Notes: generated by a model not told the origin, from the sequence alone. 64,000 nt of DNA from Sphingobacterium paucimobilis HER1398 (GCF_000416985.1 NZ_ATDL01000015.1:868001-932000); one strand, 5' to 3'; counted from the first letter of the stretch, positions 9,096-18,342 are shown. Made by a program: numbers and translations.

Positions 9096-9941
9096 ATGCA
9101 TGACATAGACAACTTACAAAAGAGCATAACTGTCGACACATTCCATACCGATGCAATAACGCATGTGTATCAGTATCCTCTTTATCAGATTCTCCTCTTC
9201 GATCAAGAGACCATTATACAGATTGACTTCACAACCTACATTATTCCACCGCAGTCTATCCTCTTTCTCTCTCCCTTTCAACATCTCTCTTTTAGGAACG
9301 ATGGTACTACCGCCCCGCAACAACTCCGTTTCCATGGCGATTACTACTGCATCGAATACCACAAAAAAGAAGTCGCCTGCAATGGGATATTGTTCAACAA
9401 CATCTACATACAGCCCTATGTAGTCGTTCCGATCTCCTTATTTCATCAGGTTGAAGAAATTTTCCTTAAAATAAAGGACGAAATCAGTCTCCTGTCCCAA
9501 CATTCGGACGCTATTATAAAAGCTTATCTACAACTTATTCTCGCGCTCTGCAGCAAAGAGAAAAAATCGACCATGAAAGATTTTTTGCCCCTAGAACTTC
9601 AGGACAACACCTTGGCTTTGCAGTTCCAAAAAGATCTTGAACTCCTATTCCTTGAACAAAAGAGCGTTGCTTATTATGCCGACAAAGTCCATCTAAGTAT
9701 CGATAGATTTAGTAAAAAAATCAAACAACAATTGGGTAAATCGCCCTCTACCTTAATTCAGGAGCGCACTATATTGGAGGCAAAAAAAATGCTACACCTC
9801 ACCCACCTCCCTATCAAAGAGATTGCAGAACAACTTTGCTTTCATGATGAACATTATTTCAGCCGGTATTTCAAAAAAAATGTCGGAATATCTCCTTCGC
9901 AATACCGGGAGCAGGTAGGCATCTCTATTGTGGCAAAATAA
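9096..9941 (+). CDS. AraC-family transcriptional regulator
   Basis: The N-terminal half (about 1-180) looks like a cupin-type sensing domain (YQILLFDQETIIQIDFTTYIIPPQSILFLSPFQ). The C-terminal 100 residues form an AraC double helix-turn-helix (VHLSIDRFSKKIKQQLGKSP, LPIKEIAEQLCFHDEHYFSRYFKKNVGISPSQYREQ). The ATG at 9096 is preferred over an in-frame TTG at 9087. The gene starts divergently from the sigma operon and ends 76 bases before the DUF417 membrane protein gene, which is a likely target. The effector is not readable. Confidence 0.9.
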   Translation: MHDIDNLQKSITVDTFHTDAITHVYQYPLYQILLFDQETIIQIDFTTYIIPPQSILFLSPFQHLSFRNDGTTAPQQLRFHGDYYCIEYHKKEVACNGILFNNIYIQPYVVVPISLFHQVEEIFLKIKDEISLLSQHSDAIIKAYLQLILALCSKEKKSTMKDFLPLELQDNTLALQFQKDLELLFLEQKSVAYYADKVHLSIDRFSKKIKQQLGKSPSTLIQERTILEAKKMLHLTHLPIKEIAEQLCFHDEHYFSRYFKKNVGISPSQYREQVGISIVAK

Positions 9942-9966
9942 TCTATGGGATAGCCGTTTTTGTCCA

Positions 9967-10008
9967 TTTTCCAGAATACTCCATCTCTTTATTTTTGTAT
10001 ATACAAAA
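9967..10008 (+). promoter_or_regulatory. Promoter with overlapping perfect palindrome, before the DUF417 gene
   Basis: A -33-like TTTT (9967-9970), 19 bases of spacer and a consensus -7 TATTTTTG (9990-9997) lie just before the gene at 10018. A perfect 16-bp palindrome, TTTTGTATATACAAAA (9993-10008), covers the -7 element and the expected start of transcription, so a repressor bound there would block initiation. The binding protein is not known. The neighbouring AraC regulator is a candidate, although AraC sites are more often direct repeats. Confidence 0.5.
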
Positions 10009-10017
10009 GATATAAAA

Positions 10018-10605
10018 ATGGAAAAACAATCTCTTCTACAGTTCTTGGCAAATGCACAACGGAACTTTATTCACTTTATCCGCATCAGCATATTCATCGT
10101 GATGGCCTGGATAGGCGGACTTAAAGCCCTTCCTTATGAAGCTGATGGTATCGTCCCTTTCGTAGCCAACAGTCCCTTCATGAGTTTCTTTTACAAACAT
10201 CCAGCGCCCGAATACCAAAGCTATAAGAATCCAGAAGGCAAGACAGTACAAAAAAACATAGATTGGCATATCTCTAATGGTACTTACCTATTTTCATATG
10301 GATTAGGAACGGTCATAGTATTGATCGGTATTCTCACTTTTGCAGGTATATGGTCAGCCAAACTCGGTCTTATTGGAGGTTTACTGACCTTCGGAATGTC
10401 CTTAGTCACTTTGTCCTTTCTTATCACTACCCCCGAAGTCTATGTACCTAATCTCGGAGGAGACTTTGTAACCCCGCACTATGGCTTTCCCTACCTTTCT
10501 GGAGCAGGACGTTTGGTTCTTAAAGACATTATCATGCTTGCTGCTGGTCTGATGGTCGCATCAGATGCTGCCCAACGCCTAGTAAAACCCTTTAGCAACA
10601 GTTAA
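10018..10605 (+). CDS. DUF417 (YkgB/RclC-like) inner-membrane protein
   Basis: The ATG at 10018 is chosen because a consensus promoter lies immediately upstream and the longer frame from 9928 overlaps the araC gene. The product begins MEKQSLLQFLANAQRNFIHF and has four predicted membrane segments (ISIFIVMAWIGGLKA, YLFSYGLGTVIVLIGILTFAG, LGLIGGLLTFGMSLVTLSFLI, IIMLAAGLMVASDAA). It carries family hallmarks such as GLKALPYEADGIVPFVANSP and LSGAGRLVLKD. In E. coli the relative RclC belongs to a reactive-chlorine response controlled by an AraC-type regulator, RclR. The AraC neighbour here is similar in layout, but a shared stress role is inference. Confidence 0.85.
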   Translation: MEKQSLLQFLANAQRNFIHFIRISIFIVMAWIGGLKALPYEADGIVPFVANSPFMSFFYKHPAPEYQSYKNPEGKTVQKNIDWHISNGTYLFSYGLGTVIVLIGILTFAGIWSAKLGLIGGLLTFGMSLVTLSFLITTPEVYVPNLGGDFVTPHYGFPYLSGAGRLVLKDIIMLAAGLMVASDAAQRLVKPFSNS

Positions 10606-10906
10606 ACCCATAAAAAACAGAAAAGCAAATAACTAAACACAACTTCAATAGATACAATCTATGCAATAATTCTATTCTCACCTTTCTGTTTTCCCTATTT
10701 TAGCCGTGCATATCCAGCAATCACACACAAAAGCTGTTATCAGCTAATAACAAGAAGCGGGTACTTTATGTATTTTTTCAAACTGGGTAAGCCTTTTTCA
10801 ACGGCTATTTTAAAGTGTAGATTTAGATACGTGTATAAAAATATGCCATTGCCAAACATAATTTAAAACCCCGTAAGGGATTCATATTTTAATTTTATAG
10901 TAAGCG
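10606..10906 (+). other. Intergenic spacer before nhaA
   Basis: These 301 bases hold no convincing ORF. Small imperfect inverted repeats are visible (GTTATCAGCTAATAAC near 10736-10751 and CCCCGTAAGGG near 10869-10879), and TAATTTTA at 10890-10897 is a 7-of-8 match to a -7 element without a clear -33. No known riboswitch was recognised. Confidence 0.4.
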
Positions 10907-12079
10907 ATGACAAAACTTATCAATTTAAATGTTTTCAAAGATTTTTTTCAATCGAGCAATGCGGGTGGGATACTCCTCTTTATCTGTGTGATCTTATCCA
11001 TGATTCTCGCGAATACCGGCTTTGCTATTCCACTGCAGAACATTCTCGATCATCCGTTGGGGTTTGAAAACGAAAGTATACATTTACGTTACCCCGTTTT
11101 ACTTTGGATCAATGATGGTCTCATGGCCATATTCTTTCTATTGGTAGGCTTAGAGATTAAGCGGGAGATTGTCGAGGGGGAACTGTCATCCCCAAAAAAA
11201 GCCTCTCTTCCTATCTTATGTGCCATTGGCGGAGCGATCGTTCCTGCGCTTCTATACCTTAGTTTTAATGCCGGTCAAGAGACGGCATCCGGATGGGGTA
11301 TTCCTATGGCCACGGATATTGCTTTTGCACTGGCCGTGATCAACCTTTTGGGAAATCGTATTCCGAGCAGTCTAAAGATCTTCCTAGCGGCACTGGCTAT
11401 TGTTGATGACCTCATCGCAATTCTGGTGATTGCCTTTTTCTATTCTTCTGGTATCGAGACTAGCTATCTGCTATATGCGGCTATAGGCTTGGTCATCCTT
11501 CTAGTGATGAACAGGATGAATGTGCTCAATCCTTACCTTTACCTTATTCCTGGTATATTTATCTGGTATTTTGTACACCATTCGGGCATCCATGCGACGA
11601 TTGCAGGTGTATTAGTTGCGATGACCATTCCGACCAATGATACGGATGTCGAATCTCCATTAGAGCGTCTGGAGCATGCGCTGACAAAACCCGTCAATTT
11701 TCTCATCATTCCTCTCTTTGCCTTTGCCAATACCAATATCACACTAGAGAGTGAGATGGTAGCTGGACTAACCTCCTCTTTGGGGCTAGGAATCTCTTTA
11801 GGCCTATTATTAGGTAAACCAGTAGGCATACTGGCAACTTCTTATCTATGTACAAAACTGAAATTAAGCAGTCTACCCGAAGGTAGCACTTGGCGACATA
11901 TATTAGGAGTAGGCTTGTTGGCTGGTATCGGATTTACCATGTCCATCTTCATAGCGATCCTTTCTTTTGGAGATCCATTACATGTATCCGAAGCAAAACT
12001 ATCCATCCTGGTTACGTCTTTATTAGCAGGAATCATTGGATACCTGACATTGCGCTCCAATAAAGCATACGCCGACTAA
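10907..12079 (+). CDS. nhaA: Na+/H+ antiporter NhaA
   Basis: The 390-residue length and sequence match the NhaA family: GGILLFICVILSMILANTGF near the N-terminus, LWINDGLMAIFFLLVGLEIKREIVEGEL, GWGIPMATDIAFALAVINLLG with Asp137, and the transport-site pair Asp167-Asp168 in AIVDDLIAI. It has about 12 membrane segments. The protein exchanges internal Na+ for external protons in the inner membrane and supports pH and salt homeostasis. It is a single-gene unit with a strong terminator right behind it. Confidence 0.97.
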   Translation: MTKLINLNVFKDFFQSSNAGGILLFICVILSMILANTGFAIPLQNILDHPLGFENESIHLRYPVLLWINDGLMAIFFLLVGLEIKREIVEGELSSPKKASLPILCAIGGAIVPALLYLSFNAGQETASGWGIPMATDIAFALAVINLLGNRIPSSLKIFLAALAIVDDLIAILVIAFFYSSGIETSYLLYAAIGLVILLVMNRMNVLNPYLYLIPGIFIWYFVHHSGIHATIAGVLVAMTIPTNDTDVESPLERLEHALTKPVNFLIIPLFAFANTNITLESEMVAGLTSSLGLGISLGLLLGKPVGILATSYLCTKLKLSSLPEGSTWRHILGVGLLAGIGFTMSIFIAILSFGDPLHVSEAKLSILVTSLLAGIIGYLTLRSNKAYAD

Positions 12080-12093
12080 CATAGCAGGCTTCC

Positions 12094-12138
12094 ATCAAAA
12101 AGGGATTTTCTAAAAGCTTTAGAAAATCCCTTTTTGAT
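12094..12138. terminator. Bidirectional terminator between nhaA and the DUF389 gene
   Basis: A perfect 21-bp stem (ATCAAAAAGGGATTTTC... paired with ...GAAAATCCCTTTTTGAT) with a 3-base loop lies between two convergent stop codons. T-rich arms on both sides allow it to act in both directions. Confidence 0.9.
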
Positions 12139-12149
12139 TCTATCGTCTG

Positions 12150-13448
12150 CTATCTATTTACACGTGCAACCCTCACCTGATCCGATCCCAGTTTTGTTTT
12201 TAACCAATTCTCTAACGTGGTTACAGAAGCGGCTTCTAGATCCTTATTGGCACTATAAAGCAGCATATTCTCATGATAACTACTATCCGAATCAACGACA
12301 ACCAGTTGTTTCCCAATCGAAAAAGGAACCAGATTAGGGAATAGAATAGTAATTTCCTTTATCAATTGTTTATCCTCAAATGTATACCCGGACAACTGCT
12401 TCCGTAAATTCTGAATAGTAAAGTCTTTCTCAGACACATTGTAAGATTGCCTATTGATTTCCTGCAGGATATCCTGCTTCAGGTCTGTACTATCCTGCCG
12501 TATGTGCAGCTCCGTATCCTTTATTTTGTATGCTTCTAATCGGTCATTTATCTGGGCAAGCTCCACATTCGAAAATCGCTTATCCAAAAATGCCAGCTCA
12601 ACTTTCTTCGGCCGGCTATTAAAACTGATCTTTTCATAAATCAATGTATATCCTTTGTCCACGAACTCATTTTTGACAAATAATTCTACATTCTGCGAGT
12701 ATTTTTTCTCCTGCAATAAGACATAGGCTAAATAAAAGCTTGGCACCAACATCACCAGGATCAGGAAAGATACTGTACGTGTGATCCGTTTTTCCTTACC
12801 GGCATCTACAAATTTAACTTTAGGATACTTCAATAACTTGACAATCAAAAATGTCGAGATACAGATAAAGAAACAATTGATGGTATAGAGATATAACGCC
12901 CCTGCAAAATAACTTATATTACCGACTGCCAAACCATATCCTGCGGTACATAATGGAGGCATCAACGCTGTAGCAATCGCTACCCCAGGAATAGGATTTC
13001 CTTTTTCTACTCTCGTAATAGCTATCACGCCGACCAATCCACCAAAAAAAGCAATCAGTACATCATATATATTTGGAGAGGTCCGTGCCAAAAGCTCGGA
13101 CTGTGTCTCTTTAAAAGGGCTCAAAAGAAAATAAACAAAGGACACCAACAGACTTACCAAAGTAGCTATCAACAGGTTCTTCAGCGACTTTTTCAGCAGG
13201 TCAAAATCATAAGTACCTAATGCAAATCCTGCTCCCACAATAGGCCCCATCAAAGGGGAAATCAACATTGCCCCGATGATCACCGCAGTAGAATTGACAT
13301 TAAGACCAACCGATGCCACGACTATAGCACAGGCCAGAATCCACAGATTAGCACCACGGAAGGAGATATTGGACACCACATTATCTAACACTTTTTCTTT
13401 GGAATCTTCACCTTGGTGCAGATTGAAAAATTCATATACCTTGTTCAT
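12150..13448 (-). CDS. DUF389-family membrane protein
   Basis: The first half is a multi-pass membrane domain with family motifs ANLWILACAIVVASVGLNV, STAVIIGAMLISPLMGPIVG and ATALMPPLCTAGYGLAVG. The second half (after about 245) is soluble and alpha/beta. The family (TIGR00341-like) is common in Bacteria and its function is not established, so none is assigned. It stands alone and converges on nhaA. Confidence 0.88.
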   Translation of the reverse strand: MNKVYEFFNLHQGEDSKEKVLDNVVSNISFRGANLWILACAIVVASVGLNVNSTAVIIGAMLISPLMGPIVGAGFALGTYDFDLLKKSLKNLLIATLVSLLVSFVYFLLSPFKETQSELLARTSPNIYDVLIAFFGGLVGVIAITRVEKGNPIPGVAIATALMPPLCTAGYGLAVGNISYFAGALYLYTINCFFICISTFLIVKLLKYPKVKFVDAGKEKRITRTVSFLILVMLVPSFYLAYVLLQEKKYSQNVELFVKNEFVDKGYTLIYEKISFNSRPKKVELAFLDKRFSNVELAQINDRLEAYKIKDTELHIRQDSTDLKQDILQEINRQSYNVSEKDFTIQNLRKQLSGYTFEDKQLIKEITILFPNLVPFSIGKQLVVVDSDSSYHENMLLYSANKDLEAASVTTLENWLKTKLGSDQVRVARVNR

Positions 13449-13589
13449 TCAATAAAATATAATTAAGCTATTTTTCATTAAAACACACGAATCGGTACAA
13501 AAGTTTGTGTATAACACCATATTTCACTCGCCCATTCCCCTGCAAACAACACACTTATTACTACTGCTAAAACGTTATTTTAAAATATA

Positions 13590-13694
13590 TTTGCATATGT
13601 GTAAACTATACACTACCTTTGTATTATCATAATTTAGGTTTATAATTGGTTATAAAAGGTTTTCATTCTCCCCGTTTGAAAACCTTTTTCTTTT
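13590..13694 (+). ncRNA. Candidate short regulatory RNA (promoter plus terminator, no ORF)
   Basis: On the plus strand TTTG (13590-13593), a 20-base spacer and TACCTTTG (13614-13621) form a near-consensus promoter. About 35 bases later a perfect 12-bp stem (13654-13665 with 13677-13688) with an 11-base C-rich loop TTCTCCCCGTT is followed by T-rich sequence. The predicted transcript is about 65 nt (roughly 13628-13694) and contains no ORF. The same hairpin also sits 28 bases after the photolyase stop and could be that gene's terminator on the minus strand. The small-RNA reading rests on the promoter match. Confidence 0.4.
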
Positions 13695-13716
13695 GATATC
13701 AAACTGATTTTCAAAT

Positions 13717-15021
13717 CTATTTTCCCAGCCCTAACTTATAGGTATACAATGCTCTATCCCTTGCAAAAGCATGTTCTACAATTCGAGTCATCGCTTTGGA
13801 TTCGAAGTCCGGATTCCAGCGTTTCACGTACATCAAATCTTTATCAAATTTGCGCAATTGCTCTTCCGGATTGAATATTCGAAAATAAGGTGCCGCATCA
13901 CAACCGCAACCGGCAGCCCATTGCCAGTTGCCCACGTTGGCACTACAGTCATAATCTAATAATTTTTCAGCAAAATAGGCTTCTCCCCATCGCCAATCAA
14001 TCAGCAGATGCTTGGTAAGGAAACTAGCAACAACCATCCGTACCCTATTATGCATAAATCCTGTTGCATTCAATTCTCGCATGCCTGCATCCACCAGCGC
14101 ATATCCGGTATTACCTTGGCTCCAGGCTTCAAATTCCTTTTCATTATTGCGCCAGGCTATTCCTTCATAAGCCGGTTTAAAACATTGTGTTTGAGAATCA
14201 GGAAAGTGAAACAAAATCTGCATAAAAAATTCACGCCAGATCAATTCATTCAACCAGGTTTCATTGCATGCATCTGCCAATGAAACACACTTCCGTATAG
14301 ACACTGTTCCAAAGCGCAGCGCCACACCCAACCTTGTCGTGGCATCCAATGCCGGAAAATCTCTAAACCGATCATAATCCCTGATGCTGGTCTCTTTCAG
14401 AATAGGTTTTACAAAAGTCAAATCTGTCTTCTGAAAACCCATACTTTCCAACGCAGGCAGTTCTTCAAAAGGAAGCTTTTTGAATCCAGTAGCATCTATC
14501 TCGAAAGGAAACAGATTCTTGGCCTCCAGCTTAGCTTTCCATACACGGCTGTAGGGTGTAAATACGGTATAAGGTGAACCGTCTTTTTTTAACACATCTG
14601 ATTTTTCAAATATGACCTGATCCTTAAACGATCGAAAGCCTATCCCTGCGCCATCGGCCCAAGTTTTAATGAACTCATCTCGCTTTACCGCATCGGGTTC
14701 ATAATCTCTGTTACAAAAAACAGTTTGAAGTTGATAATCTGAATGGAGCTGCTTAAATATGTCCAAGGGCTCTCCCACATAAACCTTTAAATCCGCTCCG
14801 AACACCTGTAACTCCTGTTGGAGTTTCGTCAATGCTTGATGAATATAGTCGACTCGCCTATCATAAGAGTCAGGCAGTTTATTCAGAATATCAGTATCAA
14901 ATATAAAAATCGGAAGCACTTCTGCACCGTCTTTCAGGGCCTGAGATAGACCATGATTATCCTCCAGCCTCAAATCCCTACGAAACCAAAAGATACTTAC
15001 CCTCGCTTTATTTACATCCAT
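13717..15021 (-). CDS. phr: Deoxyribodipyrimidine photolyase
   Basis: The 434-residue protein has the N-terminal alpha/beta domain (ARVSIFWFRRDLRLEDNHGL) that binds the antenna cofactor. The C-terminal FAD domain shows LNELIWREFFMQIL, GMRELNATGFMHNRVRMVVASFL and GNWQWAAGCGCDAAPYFRIFNP, which are family signatures. It repairs UV-made cyclobutane pyrimidine dimers using light. The class is judged CPD class I or a close relative; a 6-4 type is less likely. It starts 16 bases after the NamZ gene stop and probably shares its transcript. Confidence 0.93.
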   Translation of the reverse strand: MDVNKARVSIFWFRRDLRLEDNHGLSQALKDGAEVLPIFIFDTDILNKLPDSYDRRVDYIHQALTKLQQELQVFGADLKVYVGEPLDIFKQLHSDYQLQTVFCNRDYEPDAVKRDEFIKTWADGAGIGFRSFKDQVIFEKSDVLKKDGSPYTVFTPYSRVWKAKLEAKNLFPFEIDATGFKKLPFEELPALESMGFQKTDLTFVKPILKETSIRDYDRFRDFPALDATTRLGVALRFGTVSIRKCVSLADACNETWLNELIWREFFMQILFHFPDSQTQCFKPAYEGIAWRNNEKEFEAWSQGNTGYALVDAGMRELNATGFMHNRVRMVVASFLTKHLLIDWRWGEAYFAEKLLDYDCSANVGNWQWAAGCGCDAAPYFRIFNPEEQLRKFDKDLMYVKRWNPDFESKAMTRIVEHAFARDRALYTYKLGLGK

Positions 15022-15037
15022 ATGAATACCTCGCTAC

Positions 15038-16261
15038 CTAGTCTTCGTAGATGACATATTTGGTACGCATCTTCTTATAATCGGTCAATCCCTTGGCCCA
15101 GCTGGCGCGAATTTGCTTTTCACTAACTCCTTTTTCAATCTGTTGACGGAGTGCATCTGCACCGGACAGATTTTCGAACTTACCGATTTGATCCGAAAAG
15201 CTCCGATCAAAAAACTTATCTTTTTCGGGAGACTTGCGATACAGCTCTATAATCCAGGAAAGATTCAATTGCTTACTTTTTATCAACTCCCTCACGTCAT
15301 AACTTCTCAGATCCAATCCATAACACACCTCATTCATAAAAAGAGGCTTCTCACTCATTCCTTTTTTACTTACCGGCGTAAAAGAAAAATCATAAATCCC
15401 TTTGTATGCAGGACTTCCGATAATGGTGAAAGGAAAATCCGTCCCTCGACCGTGATTGACCTTTACCCCTTCGAAAAGACATGTACTCGGATAGAGCAAG
15501 ATACTTTGCTCCGTATTCAGGTTAGGTGAAGGACTTACTGGCAACTTATACAACATGTGATGAGCATAGCTTTCCACAGGGATAATTTTCAACTTACATT
15601 TCTTTTTTGTTGTCATCCAGCCTTCTCCGTTGATCATCTGGGCAAATTCTGCCGTTGTCATTCCGTGCGCTATAGGAACCGGGAACTGCCCTATGCCCGA
15701 TTTATGTTTATTTTCCAAGATCGGTCCGTCGATGAGGTAGGCATTGGGATTGGGACGATCGAGAATCAACATTTCTTTATCGTGGTCAGCACAGGCCTCC
15801 ATGATATCTCGTAATGTGTTGATATTCGTATAAAAACGAACGCCCATATCCTGTACATCGAATATAAAAATATCCACGTCGGACAAATCTTCTGCGGAAG
15901 GTTTCTTTTTATTACCATAGAGCGAAATAATCGGAATATTAGTCTGTGCGTCCACCTCATCACCGACTTCCGTGCCATTACTGGCATTGCCTCTAAAACC
16001 ATGTTCTGGACCGAATATCTTAACGATATCCACGCCCAAAGTCAGTAAGCTATCGACCAGATGTTTTTCCCCAATCACTGTTGAGGGATTCCCCAGTATG
16101 GCTACGCGTTTTCCCATTAGATAAGGCACATAGCGTTCAGTCTGCTGCGCACCTGTTCTAATCCGGTTATTACAATAGTCCAATGCTTGCTGTGCCTTTA
16201 GCGCAGCTGTCCCGGCAAAAATCAAAAAAATACTCAACAAAGTTTTTTGTCCCAAATTCAT
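15038..16261 (-). CDS. namZ: Exo-beta-N-acetylmuramidase NamZ family (DUF1343)
   Basis: The product has a signal peptide (MNLGQKTLLSIFLIFAGTAA, cleaved near LKAQQ). It also shows the DUF1343 landmarks GKRVAILGNPSTVIG, VKIFGPEHGFRG, SLYGNKKKPS, DIFIFDVQDMGVRFYT and LILDRPNPN. Characterised members in Bacillus subtilis and Tannerella forsythia remove N-acetylmuramic acid from peptidoglycan fragments. The protein is exported and likely works in the periplasm on cell-wall turnover products. It is first in a two-gene unit with photolyase, an association that is probably not functional. Confidence 0.88.
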   Translation of the reverse strand: MNLGQKTLLSIFLIFAGTAALKAQQALDYCNNRIRTGAQQTERYVPYLMGKRVAILGNPSTVIGEKHLVDSLLTLGVDIVKIFGPEHGFRGNASNGTEVGDEVDAQTNIPIISLYGNKKKPSAEDLSDVDIFIFDVQDMGVRFYTNINTLRDIMEACADHDKEMLILDRPNPNAYLIDGPILENKHKSGIGQFPVPIAHGMTTAEFAQMINGEGWMTTKKKCKLKIIPVESYAHHMLYKLPVSPSPNLNTEQSILLYPSTCLFEGVKVNHGRGTDFPFTIIGSPAYKGIYDFSFTPVSKKGMSEKPLFMNEVCYGLDLRSYDVRELIKSKQLNLSWIIELYRKSPEKDKFFDRSFSDQIGKFENLSGADALRQQIEKGVSEKQIRASWAKGLTDYKKMRTKYVIYED

Positions 16262-16588
16262 ATCGTTCGGATTACAGTTTTAGTAAATATGTATAAATTT
16301 AGTTATTTTTCAGCAACACAGATAGCACCGGACTCGGTCTCTTGAATCGACGCCGCTCTATTTTTATACCGATCACTTTGGATAAAATCAGACAAACGAC
16401 ACGGTATTAAACGTTTAAGGACGGCTTGCACAGCGATTGATCAAAAGCAACATATTAGCTTTTCTCAAAAAATATTCGTATATTTGGCCATTATCACAAA
16501 AGGCCTCTATTTCTTATCTTTGAGCCAAGTCCGCTGCTACTTAAGAACATACACCTTTCATTATTATATTTATCTTTAATTCTATTAA
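16262..16588. other. Divergent intergenic region namZ / cold-shock-like gene
   Basis: These 327 bases carry no gene. TATCTTTG at 16515-16522 matches a plus-strand -7 element, 67 bases before the cold-shock-like gene, but no TTTG sits at the right distance. A long 5' untranslated region, as seen for cold-shock genes, is possible. Confidence 0.35.
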
Positions 16589-17017
16589 ATGGCTAAAAGT
16601 CAACTAACATTCAACAAAAAAGAACGCGCGAAGAAAAAACAACAGAAGAAAAAAGAAAAGCAAGAAAGACGGGAAGTAAACAAATCCAACAATAACAAAG
16701 GAAAGTCGATGGAAGAAATGTTTGCTTACGTTGACGAATTCGGTAATATCTCGGACACACCTCCTACGCAGGTCTATAAGTTCAAAGAAGAAGATTTGCT
16801 CCGTCCTGTTGATCAAGAAGACGAATTCCTTTTTGGTAAAGTCTCCTACTACAATGAAACAGGAAACTACGGTTTTATCCGCGACAATGAAACCCGCGAA
16901 ACCGTTTATTTCAACGACAAACTAGCAGGCATGGTACTAAGCCTCAACCAGAAGGTCAAATACAAATATACAAGAACTAAACAAGGTAATCAGATCTCCG
17001 AAGTCGAGCTCATGTAA
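16589..17017 (+). CDS. Cold-shock-like OB-fold protein with basic tail
   Basis: This 142-residue protein has a very lysine-rich N-terminal tail (residues 1-40, KKERAKKKQQKKKEKQERRE) likely to bind nucleic acid. An acidic linker follows, then a C-terminal cold-shock-like domain (FLFGKVSYYNETGNYGFIRDNETRETVYFNDKL) in which the RNP-1-like GNYGFIRD is present. Such proteins are small cytoplasmic RNA-binding proteins of Bacteroidota. The usual cold-shock domain is about 65 residues, so this is an extended variant. It is followed by its own terminator. Confidence 0.82.
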   Translation: MAKSQLTFNKKERAKKKQQKKKEKQERREVNKSNNNKGKSMEEMFAYVDEFGNISDTPPTQVYKFKEEDLLRPVDQEDEFLFGKVSYYNETGNYGFIRDNETRETVYFNDKLAGMVLSLNQKVKYKYTRTKQGNQISEVELM

Positions 17018-17045
17018 TTTTGTTTATCGCTTAATAATATTGACG

Positions 17046-17078
17046 AAGGTTGCCCGACACAAACGAGCAACCTTTTTT
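17046..17078 (+). terminator. Terminator after the cold-shock-like gene
   Basis: An AAGGTTGC / GCAACCTT stem (17046-17053 and 17067-17074) with a 13-base loop is followed by a T run reaching the stop codon of the convergent MFS gene. Confidence 0.85.
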
Positions 17079-18342
17079 AGTGCCCCCCCAATCCTTCAGC
17101 TTGGGTATATTTATCTTGTGGTAACATCCAACGGATTACAAAATACAAAGCCACCGCAGAAAGCGCCAATATACTTCCTGTTCCTAGCCATAGGGTATCG
17201 AATCCCAATTGATATACGATCTGCGTACCTAACAAAGGCGTAATAATGAACGAAAAGGAAAAGCTCATCCCGTTCAATCCCATATAAGCACCTTGATTTT
17301 CCTTCCCCGACCGGAGCGCCGTTATGGTAGACATAAATGGCAACACCAGAATCTCGCTCACACTCAATAGTGTAATCGATAACAACAGAACAGAAAAGTG
17401 GTGATCAATAGCCAAAATAGCATATGCTATGGCACACAGCAACGCGCCATAAAGAATGGTCTTTGCTATTGACAAATACTTGTCAGCCAAGTTGACGACC
17501 AGCATTTCGAGCAGTACGATAATAAATCCACTGTACCCCAGCACGTAGCCTATCGTCGCCTGATCCATCTTTGCTACCTCTTTGTAGAAAATCGGAATGG
17601 TATTGAAAAACTGAAAAAAGCAAATCGAGAAAATCGTACAGAAAAAACAGAAAATAAGAAATGGCACATCCCGATACGGAGACTTGCTTTTCTCTTTCAC
17701 TTTTGCGACAAGCTCTTGTTGATGATTTTGTCGTTCCTGTACTTTAGCTTGAAACAATTTATGTCTCTTTCTAAAAAACTTAACATAGACAATTCCTGCT
17801 ATCAGTGCACCTGACGTATTGATTGCAAACAGGAACTCATAAGAAATAGCGGATAAGATCCCTCCCAAGGCCGGGCCTATAGAAAACCCTAAGTTTACAG
17901 CCATTCTATTTAAAGAAAACGCTCTCGTCAGGTTTTGCGGCTTAGCATATTTGGTTATAGCCACCGAGTTTGCTGGACGGAACGTCTCACTGATGATACT
18001 CTGTAACAAAATAATACAGGCCATCCCTTCTACCGTCGGGAACAGAGGAATCATAATAAACAGCGGAGCACTCAAAAACAAGCTAAGACTCTGCACCCGG
18101 TACTCGCCAAATCGGTCGGTAAAGAATCCTCCCAGCCAAGAGCCTATCACCGATCCGATACCATAAAAGCTCAACACGATCCCCGTATGTGTGATATCAA
18201 AATTCAGATGCCCCGTCATGTATACCCCCAAAAACGGAATCACCATGGAACCCGTCCTGTTGATCAACATCACAATCGAAAGCATCCATGCTTCTCTAGA
18301 CAATCCCTTAAATGAATCCGTATATGCGCGTAATATTTTCAC
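17077..18342 (-). CDS. MFS transporter (drug/metabolite efflux type)
   Basis: The 421-residue protein has 12 predicted membrane segments. It shows the MFS motif after TM2 (GIGSVIGSWLGGFFTDRFGEYRVQ) and a large basic central loop (FRKRHKLFQAKVQERQNHQQ). The first codon is GTG at 18342 (MKILRAYTDSFKGL), since the next Met is already inside TM1. The gene is related to the MdtH/YajR-like group of exporters, but the substrate cannot be read. It stands alone. Confidence 0.85.
   Translation of the reverse strand: MKILRAYTDSFKGLSREAWMLSIVMLINRTGSMVIPFLGVYMTGHLNFDITHTGIVLSFYGIGSVIGSWLGGFFTDRFGEYRVQSLSLFLSAPLFIMIPLFPTVEGMACIILLQSIISETFRPANSVAITKYAKPQNLTRAFSLNRMAVNLGFSIGPALGGILSAISYEFLFAINTSGALIAGIVYVKFFRKRHKLFQAKVQERQNHQQELVAKVKEKSKSPYRDVPFLIFCFFCTIFSICFFQFFNTIPIFYKEVAKMDQATIGYVLGYSGFIIVLLEMLVVNLADKYLSIAKTILYGALLCAIAYAILAIDHHFSVLLLSITLLSVSEILVLPFMSTITALRSGKENQGAYMGLNGMSFSFSFIITPLLGTQIVYQLGFDTLWLGTGSILALSAVALYFVIRWMLPQDKYTQAEGLGGH

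Noticed and set aside
9928..10017. Longer start of the DUF417 gene
   Set aside because: The extension overlaps the araC end and the promoter, and adds 30 residues absent from the family pattern.
10606..10906. Riboswitch before nhaA
   Set aside because: Only short weak inverted repeats are present and none matches a riboswitch core that I can recognise.
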